From the NCBI GenBank assembly GCA_003245895.1, contig QKBZ01000073.1:1-51903 (forward strand): DNA of 51,903 nt. Reading direction: 5' to 3'. The notes under the pieces were generated by a model. The model had not been told where the DNA came from. It ran no database searches and was given only the letters and a program-made list of their open reading frames with translations. The translations under genes were made by a program, and so were the position numbers. The DNA is from Beggiatoa sp. GTDB lineage: Bacteria; Pseudomonadota; Gammaproteobacteria; Beggiatoales; Beggiatoaceae. Of the stretch, positions 1 through 7,499 are shown in pieces; positions within the stretch are counted from its first letter, which is position 1, and each line of letters opens with the position of its first letter.

Positions 1-274
1 GTGCTTGTATGCGCAAGCTTATTCATATCTGTTTTGCTGTTTTGAACAAGCAGACAGAATATTGTCCACAACTTAGCTAAAGTTAACTCGTTTTTTTCTT
101 TCCTTGCTACAAGAAGGCTTGACTTTAGAGACGGTATCTACAACCAATTTAAAATTTCCCCTAATCCTGAAAATTCTATAATCCTGTAAATCCTGATTCA
201 GACAACACCCATTAAACATCACGATAATGCTAAGGTATTATAGGAAAAGTGAAAAAGAATAAAGAGAAAAGGGA
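1..274. other. Non-coding left edge
   Basis: This AT-rich stretch lies downstream of the minus-strand SUMF1-fold gene. I see no convincing ORF, tRNA or strong hairpin in it. I looked for a second copy of the end of the SUMF1 gene, as a template repeat would be, and found none. The window edge cuts off whatever follows. Confidence 0.5.
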
Positions 275-2788
275 TTAAATCCTGGCGCATATCCGAAAAC
301 CGCCAGAGTTGAAGCGGTAAGTAGCAGCGTGGCTGTTGCGAGACGCCGAGCGGCAGCTATCCGTATTGCCGAGCCAAGAGCCGCCGCGCAAGAGGCGGGA
401 CGCTCCATCATCTAGCCACGCAGAACCATCCGTTGGCGCGCCTTGATAACTATCATGATAAGTATCCAAACACCACTCCCAAACATTGCCTGACATATCA
501 TATAAACCAAATGGATTCGCACGCTTCTCCCCAACTAGATGTGTTTTACCACCTGAATTATCCTTGTACCAACAGCAACCACCATCCATGTCATTGCCCC
601 ACCAATAACGGGTTTGCGTATCTCCTCGCGCAGCATATTCCCATTCTGCTTCCGATGCTAAACGATATTCACGTCCGCTTTGCTCAGATAACCAATCACA
701 ATAGGCCACAGCATCATGCCATGTCACATTGATTACTGGTCGCTTATCTCGCCCCCAACCTTGATCACTTGGCTTTTCTCGCCCTGTTGCCTGACAAAAA
801 TGGTCATACTCTGCAAAAGTGACCAGATACACACCGATAGCAAAACTGGCAACCGTCACACGGTGTACTGGTTGTTCATCACCATGACCCTGACTATCCC
901 CCATCTGAAACTCACCACCCGCTAACACCTTCATCAACGGTGTTAAGCCTCCTTGTGACAACTCATCTTGAAAGGTATCCCCCGCTTGCAAACATGGCTC
1001 AGCCAACACCAATGCCGTCTCCGCCTGTTCCAAATCATGCAACACAATCTCAACCGCTAACTGTCGGAATGTGTTATGCAATGGACTATTTACCTGCAAA
1101 CCGGACAAAGCTTGCTGAAACGCCTGCACATCCGCCCGCTGCTGCGCCTCTGGCTGCGACAACTTCGCCAACGCCGCTTGCACCGACACATCCTCTAACA
1201 CTGTTCGCACCCGCTGCGCCTCATCTGGTTTATTTAACTGCTGATATGCCTCACTCAAAGCCAACAAATACGGCACATCAGGCATAAACACTGAATCGGC
1301 GGCAATCTGTTCCACTCCATGCGCTGCCAACCACAACCGCACCGACTCCGCCACCACTGCCGAAGCATGCGACTGATCCGGCAACTGCGCCAACCCTGTC
1401 GCCAACGCCAGCAATACACTTGGCACACGATAAGGCTGTGTCGCCGCTAAAGTTTGCAACAACTGCTGATAACCTTGCACTAAATTGCCAATCAACTCCT
1501 GAACCGGCAACACACCCAATTGATCCGCCGCCAACAACTCGGACAATAAACTGGGTAACTTTAACGCCGTATCGTGATACACCAAATGATGCACATCCGC
1601 CAACCAACAGGCGACAATGGCATGCAAAGTCTCTAACGTGCCATACAATGCCTCCCAATCCTGAGCACTGACATGATACTTATGCTCAATCTCATCAATC
1701 CCCGCCTCGGCTAAAGCTTCCGCCTCTGCCATTAACAAGGCATTTAACGCATCAAGCCCGAACTCACTTCCTGCAACCGTCGCCCCGCCATACCGCTTCT
1801 GAATCGTGTCAATATCCTTACCCAAAGCCAACAACTTATCCCGCGTCACTAACCATTTCTTAGCCCGCGCTTTTGCCGAGGCATACAACACTTGTTTATA
1901 GGGAAAACGCGAAATGATGTCCTCATAAAAATAATGACTGTCCTCTGGCTGCCCTAAACCCCAATACGCCACTTTTAAATTAATATACTCACCAAACACA
2001 CTGGACTCTAATACCATCGTTGGCTCAGATTTCAACATGCCAAACAAAGTCATCATGCTGGCACCGCCATGATAACGATTGCTATCCCATGAACCATCTA
2101 ACAACTGTGTCGGACGCTCTGTATCAGTAAACGCATAATGTCGATTTAACACCTTGCGCAGACTACTGGCTAAAAACTCCTCAATTTTCGGAAACTGCGT
2201 TGCATTCCCGTGCTTGTCGTACTCCACCTCCGGCGGCGACAACACAATGCGCAACGGCACAGCACCCTGACCTTTATACGCATCAATAATTTGAAAGGGC
2301 GGTATGCGTAACGGCCAATTATCAGACAAATGCTTAAATGCTTGTGAAGCTAATGCCGTTTCTCGGTTAGCTTGCGCGGTTAACAAATTGCTCTCGCGTT
2401 GATATGCCGCTAACTCCTGTTGAAAGCGTATTTCTTCCCCTAACTTCCACGCTTGAAATTTAAAATTATCTTGCTGCAACTTGGTATTAACCTCCGCACG
2501 ATACTGCTCCACAGCCATTTGATGCTTGTGATCAAGCTTTTTAAGATGCAAAGCAAACTCACTTTTTGCCGCCTCTAAACTCACTTGACGCTCAAAACCA
2601 ATCGCTGCCATACACGCTTGAAACCGCTGCTGCCCGATTTGCTCTCGCTCACGGGCGGCGATTTGCAAAGCAGCCACTTTAAGCTGTGTCTCGCGTTGTC
2701 TATCCGAGACAGTTAATTGAGTGCTACGATTGACTAAAGAACCGGAAAAAAAGGAAGCAATTGCTGGAATTAAAAGAGGAAATGCCAT
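275..2788 (-). CDS. Coiled-coil protein with C-terminal SUMF1/FGE (C-type-lectin fold) domain
   Basis: An 837-residue protein. The start at 2788 is chosen because AAGGA lies about 10 bases before the ATG. A frame extension to 2863 only runs into a REP element. The N-terminus has a short hydrophobic segment (about residues 1-16), then a charged, Gln/Glu-rich probable coiled coil (about 20-150), then a middle region I do not recognise (about 150-600). The SUMF1/formylglycine-generating-enzyme-type domain fills about residues 622-837, with GGEFQMGD, RPVINVTW, YRLASEAEWEYAARG, GLYDMSGNVWEW and LLRGGSW motifs. In true FGE the two catalytic cysteines lie five residues apart after the GGSW-like motif. 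Here the first is Gly and the second is Cys, so copper-dependent FGE activity is unlikely and a ligand-binding role is more plausible. The last 120 or so bases are GC-rich and full of codons ending in C, unlike the rest of the gene. Function unknown. Confidence 0.85.
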   Translation of the reverse strand: MAFPLLIPAIASFFSGSLVNRSTQLTVSDRQRETQLKVAALQIAAREREQIGQQRFQACMAAIGFERQVSLEAAKSEFALHLKKLDHKHQMAVEQYRAEVNTKLQQDNFKFQAWKLGEEIRFQQELAAYQRESNLLTAQANRETALASQAFKHLSDNWPLRIPPFQIIDAYKGQGAVPLRIVLSPPEVEYDKHGNATQFPKIEEFLASSLRKVLNRHYAFTDTERPTQLLDGSWDSNRYHGGASMMTLFGMLKSEPTMVLESSVFGEYINLKVAYWGLGQPEDSHYFYEDIISRFPYKQVLYASAKARAKKWLVTRDKLLALGKDIDTIQKRYGGATVAGSEFGLDALNALLMAEAEALAEAGIDEIEHKYHVSAQDWEALYGTLETLHAIVACWLADVHHLVYHDTALKLPSLLSELLAADQLGVLPVQELIGNLVQGYQQLLQTLAATQPYRVPSVLLALATGLAQLPDQSHASAVVAESVRLWLAAHGVEQIAADSVFMPDVPYLLALSEAYQQLNKPDEAQRVRTVLEDVSVQAALAKLSQPEAQQRADVQAFQQALSGLQVNSPLHNTFRQLAVEIVLHDLEQAETALVLAEPCLQAGDTFQDELSQGGLTPLMKVLAGGEFQMGDSQGHGDEQPVHRVTVASFAIGVYLVTFAEYDHFCQATGREKPSDQGWGRDKRPVINVTWHDAVAYCDWLSEQSGREYRLASEAEWEYAARGDTQTRYWWGNDMDGGCCWYKDNSGGKTHLVGEKRANPFGLYDMSGNVWEWCLDTYHDSYQGAPTDGSAWLDDGASRLLRGGSWLGNTDSCRSASRNSHAATYRFNSGGFRICARI

Positions 2789-2817
2789 TATCGAATATCC
2801 TTTGGAATAGGCTTGAC

Positions 2818-2850
2818 GTAGGGCGGATAAGGCGCAAGCCGCCATCCGCC
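2818..2850 (+). repeat. REP element, GTAGGGCGGATAAGGC type
   Basis: A GTAG foot is followed by an imperfect palindrome: GGCGGAT-AAGGC, short loop, then GCCGCCATCCGCC. It belongs to the same family as the copies at 3092, 3159 and 6959. It lies 30 bases upstream of the ATG of the SUMF1-fold gene, in that gene's leader. Confidence 0.85.
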
Positions 2851-2889
2851 GTTCATGTCGCATGACGCTGCTTTTATTATTTTTAGCTT

Positions 2890-2962
2890 CGTCTGGTGGG
2901 CAAAACGCCGATTAAGCTCAAAGACAAAACAAACCTCTCGGCGGCGTTTCGCACACCCTACA
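2890..2962. repeat. Degenerate inverted REP-like pair
   Basis: The left arm reads GTGGGCAAAACGCCG. The right arm, read on the minus strand, begins GTAGGGTGTGCGAAACGCC. The arms match imperfectly and carry a GTAG foot only on the right. It probably represents a decayed pair of another REP subfamily. Confidence 0.45.
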
Positions 2963-2971
2963 TCAGTGCTT

Positions 2972-3000
2972 GTAGGATGGGCTGATGAAGGAAGCCCATC
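2972..3000 (+). repeat. REP element, GTAGGATGGGCT type (left arm of pair)
   Basis: A GTAG foot, then GATGGGCT, a short loop and AGCCCATC. It forms an inverted pair with the copy at 3037-3065. Confidence 0.85.
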
Positions 3001-3036
3001 GTTTACCGCGATGTTGGTTCATCGGTTGGCTCGATT

Positions 3037-3065
3037 GATGGGCTTCGTGCCTCAGCCCATCCTAC
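3037..3065 (-). repeat. REP element, GTAGGATGGGCT type (right arm of pair)
   Basis: On the minus strand it reads GTAGGATGGGCTGAGG and then a matching GAAGCCCATC arm. With 2972-3000 it makes a head-to-head BIME-like unit of about 94 bases. Confidence 0.85.
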
Positions 3066-3091
3066 GAACTGCCATTAAGTTAAACGTATTT

Positions 3092-3124
3092 GTAGGTCGG
3101 ATAAGGCTTTAGCCGTCATCCGAC
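3092..3124 (+). repeat. REP element, GTAGGTCGGATAAGGC type (left arm of pair)
   Basis: A GTAG foot and palindrome GTCGGAT-AAGGC...GCCGTCATCCGAC. The 19 bases before it (ATTAAGTTAA, then CG and TTT) are shared with the copy at 6959, so the mobile unit seems longer than the palindrome. Confidence 0.85.
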
Positions 3125-3158
3125 ATTACGCGCTTTAAGCTTGAACCAAGCCACTGGC

Positions 3159-3191
3159 GGCGGATGACGGCTGGTGCCTTATCCGCCCTAC
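3159..3191 (-). repeat. REP element, GTAGGGCGGATAAGGC type (right arm of pair)
   Basis: On the minus strand it begins GTAGGGCGGATAAGGC and ends GCCGTCATCCGCC. It pairs head-to-head with 3092-3124. Confidence 0.85.
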
Positions 3192-3217
3192 ATCAGTTTG
3201 CGTAACGTGAGTTACCC

Positions 3218-3589
3218 TTAATCGTCACTACCGCCACCACATGAACCTGAATCACCACCACAAGAGGAATCATCATTACTGGACGGTGTATCCATATAAG
3301 TCGTTGAAGTGTTACAACCATTCATATCTATATGAGGCGGTGGCTGAACAATGGTAACAGGCAATGGATTGGGGATATTTAAAGCACTGTGCATGGATAA
3401 ATGCTGTGCATGACTATCATCCCATGCACTCTCCGCACTCAACGGCGTGTCTAAAATCGCATTCATGGCATCATGCACCACAGAATGATCCAATGTCGGC
3501 GAAGCAAGCGGATCAGCAAAAGACATCGTATCAACACCCGCATAAACAGCACTTGAATCATCCAAGCCTGCATAAGTGGTTTCATCCAT
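3218..3589 (-). pseudogene. Low-complexity acidic protein, distal part with Cys/Gly-rich tail
   Basis: A 123-codon reading frame rich in Asp, Ser and Ala, ending in a tail with SSCGGDSGSCGGGSDD. Its first codon overlaps the end of the upstream frame (3582-3776), one base out of phase. No ribosome binding site precedes its ATG. The two frames share an acidic Asp-Pro-Ser-rich composition, with DPFAS in one and DPLAS in the other. I therefore read them as one protein broken by a single-base frameshift, a programmed frameshift, or a sequencing error. Translational coupling of two real genes cannot be excluded. Small proteins with CGGG tails are known from many bacteria, but I cannot assign a function. 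Confidence 0.5.
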
Positions 3590-3776
3590 ACTGGGTATGA
3601 AACAAACTGTGATCAGCGGCTAACGCATCATGATTAAAAGCATCCTCTGTTATGGAAGGAGTCATCATGTCATGCGATGCAAACGGATCATGCAAACCTG
3701 AACTGGCATCTAAAGCTGGATCAGTAACGGAGGAAGGATCAGAAGCGGCATTCCAACTATCATCAAACGGATTCAT
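3582..3776 (-). pseudogene. Low-complexity acidic protein, proximal part
   Basis: A 64-codon frame starting MNPFDDSWNAASD. An AAAGG sequence about 10 bases before the ATG at 3776 supports this start. It is rich in Asp, Ser, Ala and His, with no hydrophobic segment. The stop falls inside the start region of the next frame (3589), with an 8-base overlap. Together the two frames would give an acidic protein of roughly 185 residues, without recognisable domains, ending in a Cys/Gly tail. Confidence 0.5.
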
Positions 3777-3913
3777 GAGCGTATACCTTTGAAATTGAAA
3801 TACATCGTGGAAGATTTAGAGCATAGCCCTAAAGTTGGCAGAACACAAAACAACAAGGCTCAATGTCGTGTTTTAATGCCGAATAGATAATTTAAGTAAC
3901 AAGATTTAATTAA

Positions 3914-3942
3914 TTGACATTTTGAAGCAGTAAAAATACAGT
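3914..3942 (+). promoter_or_regulatory. Sigma-70 promoter with no sense gene
   Basis: TTGACA at 3914-3919 and TACAGT at 3937-3942 are separated by 17 bases, which is near consensus. The next genes on either side run on the minus strand, so any product is a short RNA or antisense transcript. Confidence 0.5.
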
Positions 3943-3949
3943 AATATCA

Positions 3950-4008
3950 AAGCTGTAAGTTTTGCATAAAATTGTCCAATTACTTACAAGCAAAAGTGAA
4001 ACACTTTT
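3950..4008 (+). ncRNA. Candidate small RNA with two hairpins
   Basis: Downstream of the promoter at 3914-3942 lie a TGTAAGT...ACTTACA stem (about 3955-3988) and an AAAAGTG-AAA-CACTTTT hairpin at 3992-4008. The second hairpin also overlaps the end of the DUF486 gene and may serve as that gene's terminator. The plus-strand U tract is weak, so the RNA call is tentative. Confidence 0.25.
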
Positions 4009-4363
4009 AACTCCCCTGCAATTCCCCCCGAAACATAAAAAACACCGCCCCCACCAAACACAAACCTGCCCATAAATAATCCAACTTCAGCGGCTCTTTC
4101 AAATACAACACTGAAAATGGTACAAACACTGTCAAGGTAATTACTTCCTGAATAATCTTTAACTGTCCGACATTTAATGCGGTATAACCAATGCGGTTAG
4201 CAGGTACTTGTAATAAATACTCAAACAAGGCCACGCCCCAACTGACTAGCGCGGCGATTAACCACGGTTTATGGCTTAATTCCTTCAAATGGGCATACCA
4301 CGCAAAAGTCATAAACACATTGCTACACAATAATAAACTGATAGAAATAACAACAGGATGCAT
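4007..4363 (-). CDS. DUF486 family membrane protein
   Basis: A 118-residue integral membrane protein with four predicted hydrophobic segments (about residues 3-22, 34-52, 72-88 and 94-112). The length and the pattern FMTFAWYAHLK, NRIGY, QLKIIQEVITLTVF and YLKEPL fit the DUF486 family, which resembles half of a drug/metabolite transporter. Substrate unknown. The gene follows the hybrid kinase by 28 bases on the same strand and could share its transcript. A weak AGAG lies before the ATG. Confidence 0.85.
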   Translation of the reverse strand: MHPVVISISLLLCSNVFMTFAWYAHLKELSHKPWLIAALVSWGVALFEYLLQVPANRIGYTALNVGQLKIIQEVITLTVFVPFSVLYLKEPLKLDYLWAGLCLVGAVFFMFRGELQGS

Positions 4364-4391
4364 ACAACTCTTTGTAAAAAAGGGTGGGAAC

Positions 4392-6911
4392 TTAAGCCGA
4401 TTGCCGATACTTACTCACTAACTGACAAATCGCCTCCTCATCAAATGCTTGCGCTAAACTGCGAATCTTACGTGCAAACGCCTGATAACGCGGATCACCG
4501 TGTTCTAACGCTTCGATCTGCTCCAGAATCCCGCTAATATCACCCATCATCGCTGCGTTATAAATCTGCTCAGCTATTTCTGTGCTTAACTGAATATCGC
4601 CTAACTCTGCTTCAGGTGGCGCGCTTGTCTCTACAACTGGCGTACTGACAGGCACTTGTGCTAATGACTGGTCATATTCCCAATCTAAGGTTAAATGCAG
4701 TTGCAGCAATTGTAATAAGGTGTCGGCGTGAAACGGTTTATTAATAAAATTATTACAGCCAACTGCTACATTTGTTTCTGGTGTATCCAGCACGCTGGCA
4801 GAGGCGGCAATAATCGGCACGTTGAATAAACTAGGGTGGCGGCGTAGTAAGCGCATCAGTTCAAAACCATCCATAACTGGCATCACTAAATCGGTAATCA
4901 CACAGGCTGGACGTTCTTGCTCAGCAAGGCGTAACGCTTCTTGCCCATTGCTGGCCTCAATCACGGTAAAACCTAATGGGGCTAATAAATCGCGCACAAT
5001 GACCCGATTTTCCCAGTGGTCATCAACAACTAAAATCGTTTGCGGTTCACCTTTAAAACCCGTAATCACGGTATTAGGCAACGGTGTTTTCAATACCAAT
5101 GGTTCCAACGCCTCTCGCGTTTGTACAAAAAAGCTAAACCGACTGCCATACCCTAACTGACTCTCCACCTGCAACTCGCCACCCATCATGGACACTAGAT
5201 TGTGACTGATTGATAGCCCTAAGCCGGTGCCTGCGGCTTTGTTGTTAATATCGCTAAGCTGCTGGAAAGGCTGAAAAATACGCGCAATATCGTCTTCGGA
5301 AATACCTATGCCAGTATCAATTACTTGAAATTGCAGGCGATACCCATCTGCACTGGCTTGAAAAGTGATGCCACCTTGTTGGGTAAATTTCACCGCATTG
5401 CTAAGTAAATTGCTTAACACTTGGCGCAAACGCCGCTCATCGCCATGTACTGCGACAGGTAAATTGGTTAACGGCTCATAATTAAACGCCAAGCCTTTTT
5501 CTTCCGCACGATTTTTAAACAAAGTCGCTAAATTATTCAGCAGTTCGGGTAAGTTGAAATCTTGTTCGACCAGTTCTAAACGGCCTGCTTCAATACGGGA
5601 TAAATCTAAAATATCGCTGATCAGTGTTAGCAAATAACGCCCGCTGTGTAAGATGACCTCTACCCCATTGCGCTGATCTTCCGTCAATTGTCGGTCACGC
5701 ATTAACACTTGCGCATAACCTAAAATGCCATTTAACGGCGTGCGCAATTCATGGCTCATATTGGCTAAAAAAGTGCTTTTGGCGCGGTTGGCACTGTTGG
5801 CGCGTTCTAAGTTTTCTTGCAACTGTTGGAATAAGGTTTGTAGCTGCGCCACCATTTGATTAAAGGTGTAAGCCAATACACCAATTTCATGTTCGGCTTT
5901 AATGCGCGCCCGCACATTCAAATTGCCTTCTTGAATATGCTTTGCCGTTTGGGTAAGGGCTTTTAAGGGGCTAATGATTTTACGGCTAAAGCGCAAACTG
6001 AGCAGGATAGCGAAAATTAAAGCAACGACCAGCGATAACAACATGCTGGTTAACAAAGTATAAAGTGTGAGTTGAACCTCGCGACGAGGTAATTCAGTCA
6101 CCACTTGCCAACCCGTTAAAGGCACGGTTGCCATCGCACCTACGACAGGCACATTTTTTAACCCTTGGTATTGCAATAAGGCACTAGAGGCTTCTTTTTG
6201 CGTTAACATCGACCAATATTCGCGCAAATTTAAATCTTCTAGTTGCATGATTTGTTCACCAGAATGCCAATCTTGTGAGGCAATCAATAAACCTTGTTCA
6301 TCTACAACATAAACATAGCCCATTTGCCCAATGCGCAGTTGCGACACTAAAAAGCTCAAAAATCGGAAGTTTAAACGCGCAACTAATAAACCCACGGCCT
6401 CATGCTGCTCGTTTTGTACTAACACAGCGAAATAGCTGACCAGTTGTCCGGTATCATTGGCAATTTGGGTGTCGGTAAATAAGGTTGTGTGCTGATTTTT
6501 AGCTAATAACTGGCTAAGCGGGGTTTCAGGCATTAACGGACGGCGTAGTAGCGGATCAACAATGCCCAGTTGTAACACGGGCTGTCCTTGCCCATCAAAC
6601 AAGGCAATACTGTCATAGGCTTCGTTATATTGCTGTAGGCTGGATAACAAGCGGTATTGTGTTTGATTGGGAAATGACATTAAGCCGTCAACAGAAGCCA
6701 AATATTTTAATTTGGTAATTAAATCGATGGCATATAAACCGATGTGGCGCGATGCAGCAGCGGCTTGTGCTTGTTGCAACTGCCCTGCATGTTGTAATTG
6801 CTGTTGATAGCTCAAGTATGACAATAAACTACCGCTGGCAAATATACTCACCATCACTAATAACAAAATGCCCCAACGCAACTGGCTGGAAATAGAAAGC
6901 CTTTTTAACAT
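4392..6911 (-). CDS. Hybrid sensor histidine kinase with extracytoplasmic sensor, HAMP and receiver
   Basis: An 839-residue inner-membrane hybrid kinase. The start at 6911 is chosen because TAGGA lies 8-11 bases upstream. A longer frame to 6986 only reads through a REP element. In order: membrane segment (about 13-33), periplasmic dCACHE-like sensor (about 40-290), second membrane segment (about 297-325), HAMP, HisKA with MSHELRTPL (phospho-acceptor His387), HATPase with LLSNAVKF, DTGIGI and GTGLGLSIS, and a receiver with VVDD and ITDLVMPVMDG (phospho-acceptor Asp674). A helical tail of about 70 residues follows and does not look like an Hpt domain. No separate regulator gene is adjacent, so its partner is unknown. 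Confidence 0.92.
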   Translation of the reverse strand: MLKRLSISSQLRWGILLLVMVSIFASGSLLSYLSYQQQLQHAGQLQQAQAAAASRHIGLYAIDLITKLKYLASVDGLMSFPNQTQYRLLSSLQQYNEAYDSIALFDGQGQPVLQLGIVDPLLRRPLMPETPLSQLLAKNQHTTLFTDTQIANDTGQLVSYFAVLVQNEQHEAVGLLVARLNFRFLSFLVSQLRIGQMGYVYVVDEQGLLIASQDWHSGEQIMQLEDLNLREYWSMLTQKEASSALLQYQGLKNVPVVGAMATVPLTGWQVVTELPRREVQLTLYTLLTSMLLSLVVALIFAILLSLRFSRKIISPLKALTQTAKHIQEGNLNVRARIKAEHEIGVLAYTFNQMVAQLQTLFQQLQENLERANSANRAKSTFLANMSHELRTPLNGILGYAQVLMRDRQLTEDQRNGVEVILHSGRYLLTLISDILDLSRIEAGRLELVEQDFNLPELLNNLATLFKNRAEEKGLAFNYEPLTNLPVAVHGDERRLRQVLSNLLSNAVKFTQQGGITFQASADGYRLQFQVIDTGIGISEDDIARIFQPFQQLSDINNKAAGTGLGLSISHNLVSMMGGELQVESQLGYGSRFSFFVQTREALEPLVLKTPLPNTVITGFKGEPQTILVVDDHWENRVIVRDLLAPLGFTVIEASNGQEALRLAEQERPACVITDLVMPVMDGFELMRLLRRHPSLFNVPIIAASASVLDTPETNVAVGCNNFINKPFHADTLLQLLQLHLTLDWEYDQSLAQVPVSTPVVETSAPPEAELGDIQLSTEIAEQIYNAAMMGDISGILEQIEALEHGDPRYQAFARKIRSLAQAFDEEAICQLVSKYRQSA

Positions 6912-6958
6912 AACAAATCCTATTGTTACCAACACTGTCATTAAGTTAAGCGGAGTTT

Positions 6959-6991
6959 GTAGGTCGGATAAGGCGATAGCCGTCATCCGAC
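6959..6991 (+). repeat. REP element, GTAGGTCGGATAAGGC type (solo)
   Basis: It has the same palindrome as 3092-3124. The preceding ATTAAGTTAA (6940-6949) is also conserved between the two copies. An inverted copy of that 10-mer lies at 7018-7027, bracketing the element. It sits 48 bases upstream of the hybrid-kinase start. Confidence 0.85.
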
Positions 6992-7499
6992 GGTTGTTCT
7001 TTAAAAGCGAGAACAGGTTAACTTAATAGTTGTGATTGTTACCAAGCCTATGGCTTAGTCTTTCCTATGCAATAAATCAGTATCTTAGAGGAATGTTGCG
7101 GCTTGTAAACAGTTGAGACACACACAAATGTTTGTTAGGCAACAGACGAATATTTTTTGAAGTGAATGCAAAAACTGTTACAGGCGCGGGGGTAGCAGTA
7201 TTCGCACGAAATATCATCTATAGTGTAGCTAAAGCTTATCACTAAGCTGCCCCTTGTCGCTCTGTGGTGCTTGGGCATAGAATAAAAAAACACCGACCTA
7301 TCGCAAGCCGATAACACGCCACAGCCACGTATTGACTTACACCAAAGAAAGCTACCACTGGAGGCGTTTGACCTTATCGTAATGTCATACAAAAAATGTT
7401 TTGTTGAGTCTATCAACTCGACAACGCCCTATTCATCCATCATCAAAGCTTATAAACTGTCGCCTTTTTTGCGCGAACTGCCTGTTTTTAGGAAATACT
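6992..7499. other. Intergenic region between divergent genes
   Basis: This is the shared upstream region of the hybrid kinase (minus) and the RlmI-like gene (plus). Apart from the REP flank I see no strong promoter match and no coding frame with a plausible start signal or family resemblance. Confidence 0.5.

Noticed and set aside
1-274. Template repeat for the variable-region-like gene end
   Set aside because: No similarity to 278-434 was found in these bases.
433-1671. Plus-strand reading frames inside the SUMF1-fold gene
   Set aside because: They are Thr/Pro/His-rich shadows of the minus-strand gene, with no start signals or family resemblance.
2855-3112. Plus-strand frame across the REP cluster
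   Set aside because: It consists of repeat sequence only.
7135-7416. Minus-strand frame of 93 codons between the kinase and rlmI
   Set aside because: Unusual composition, no ribosome site, no recognisable domain.
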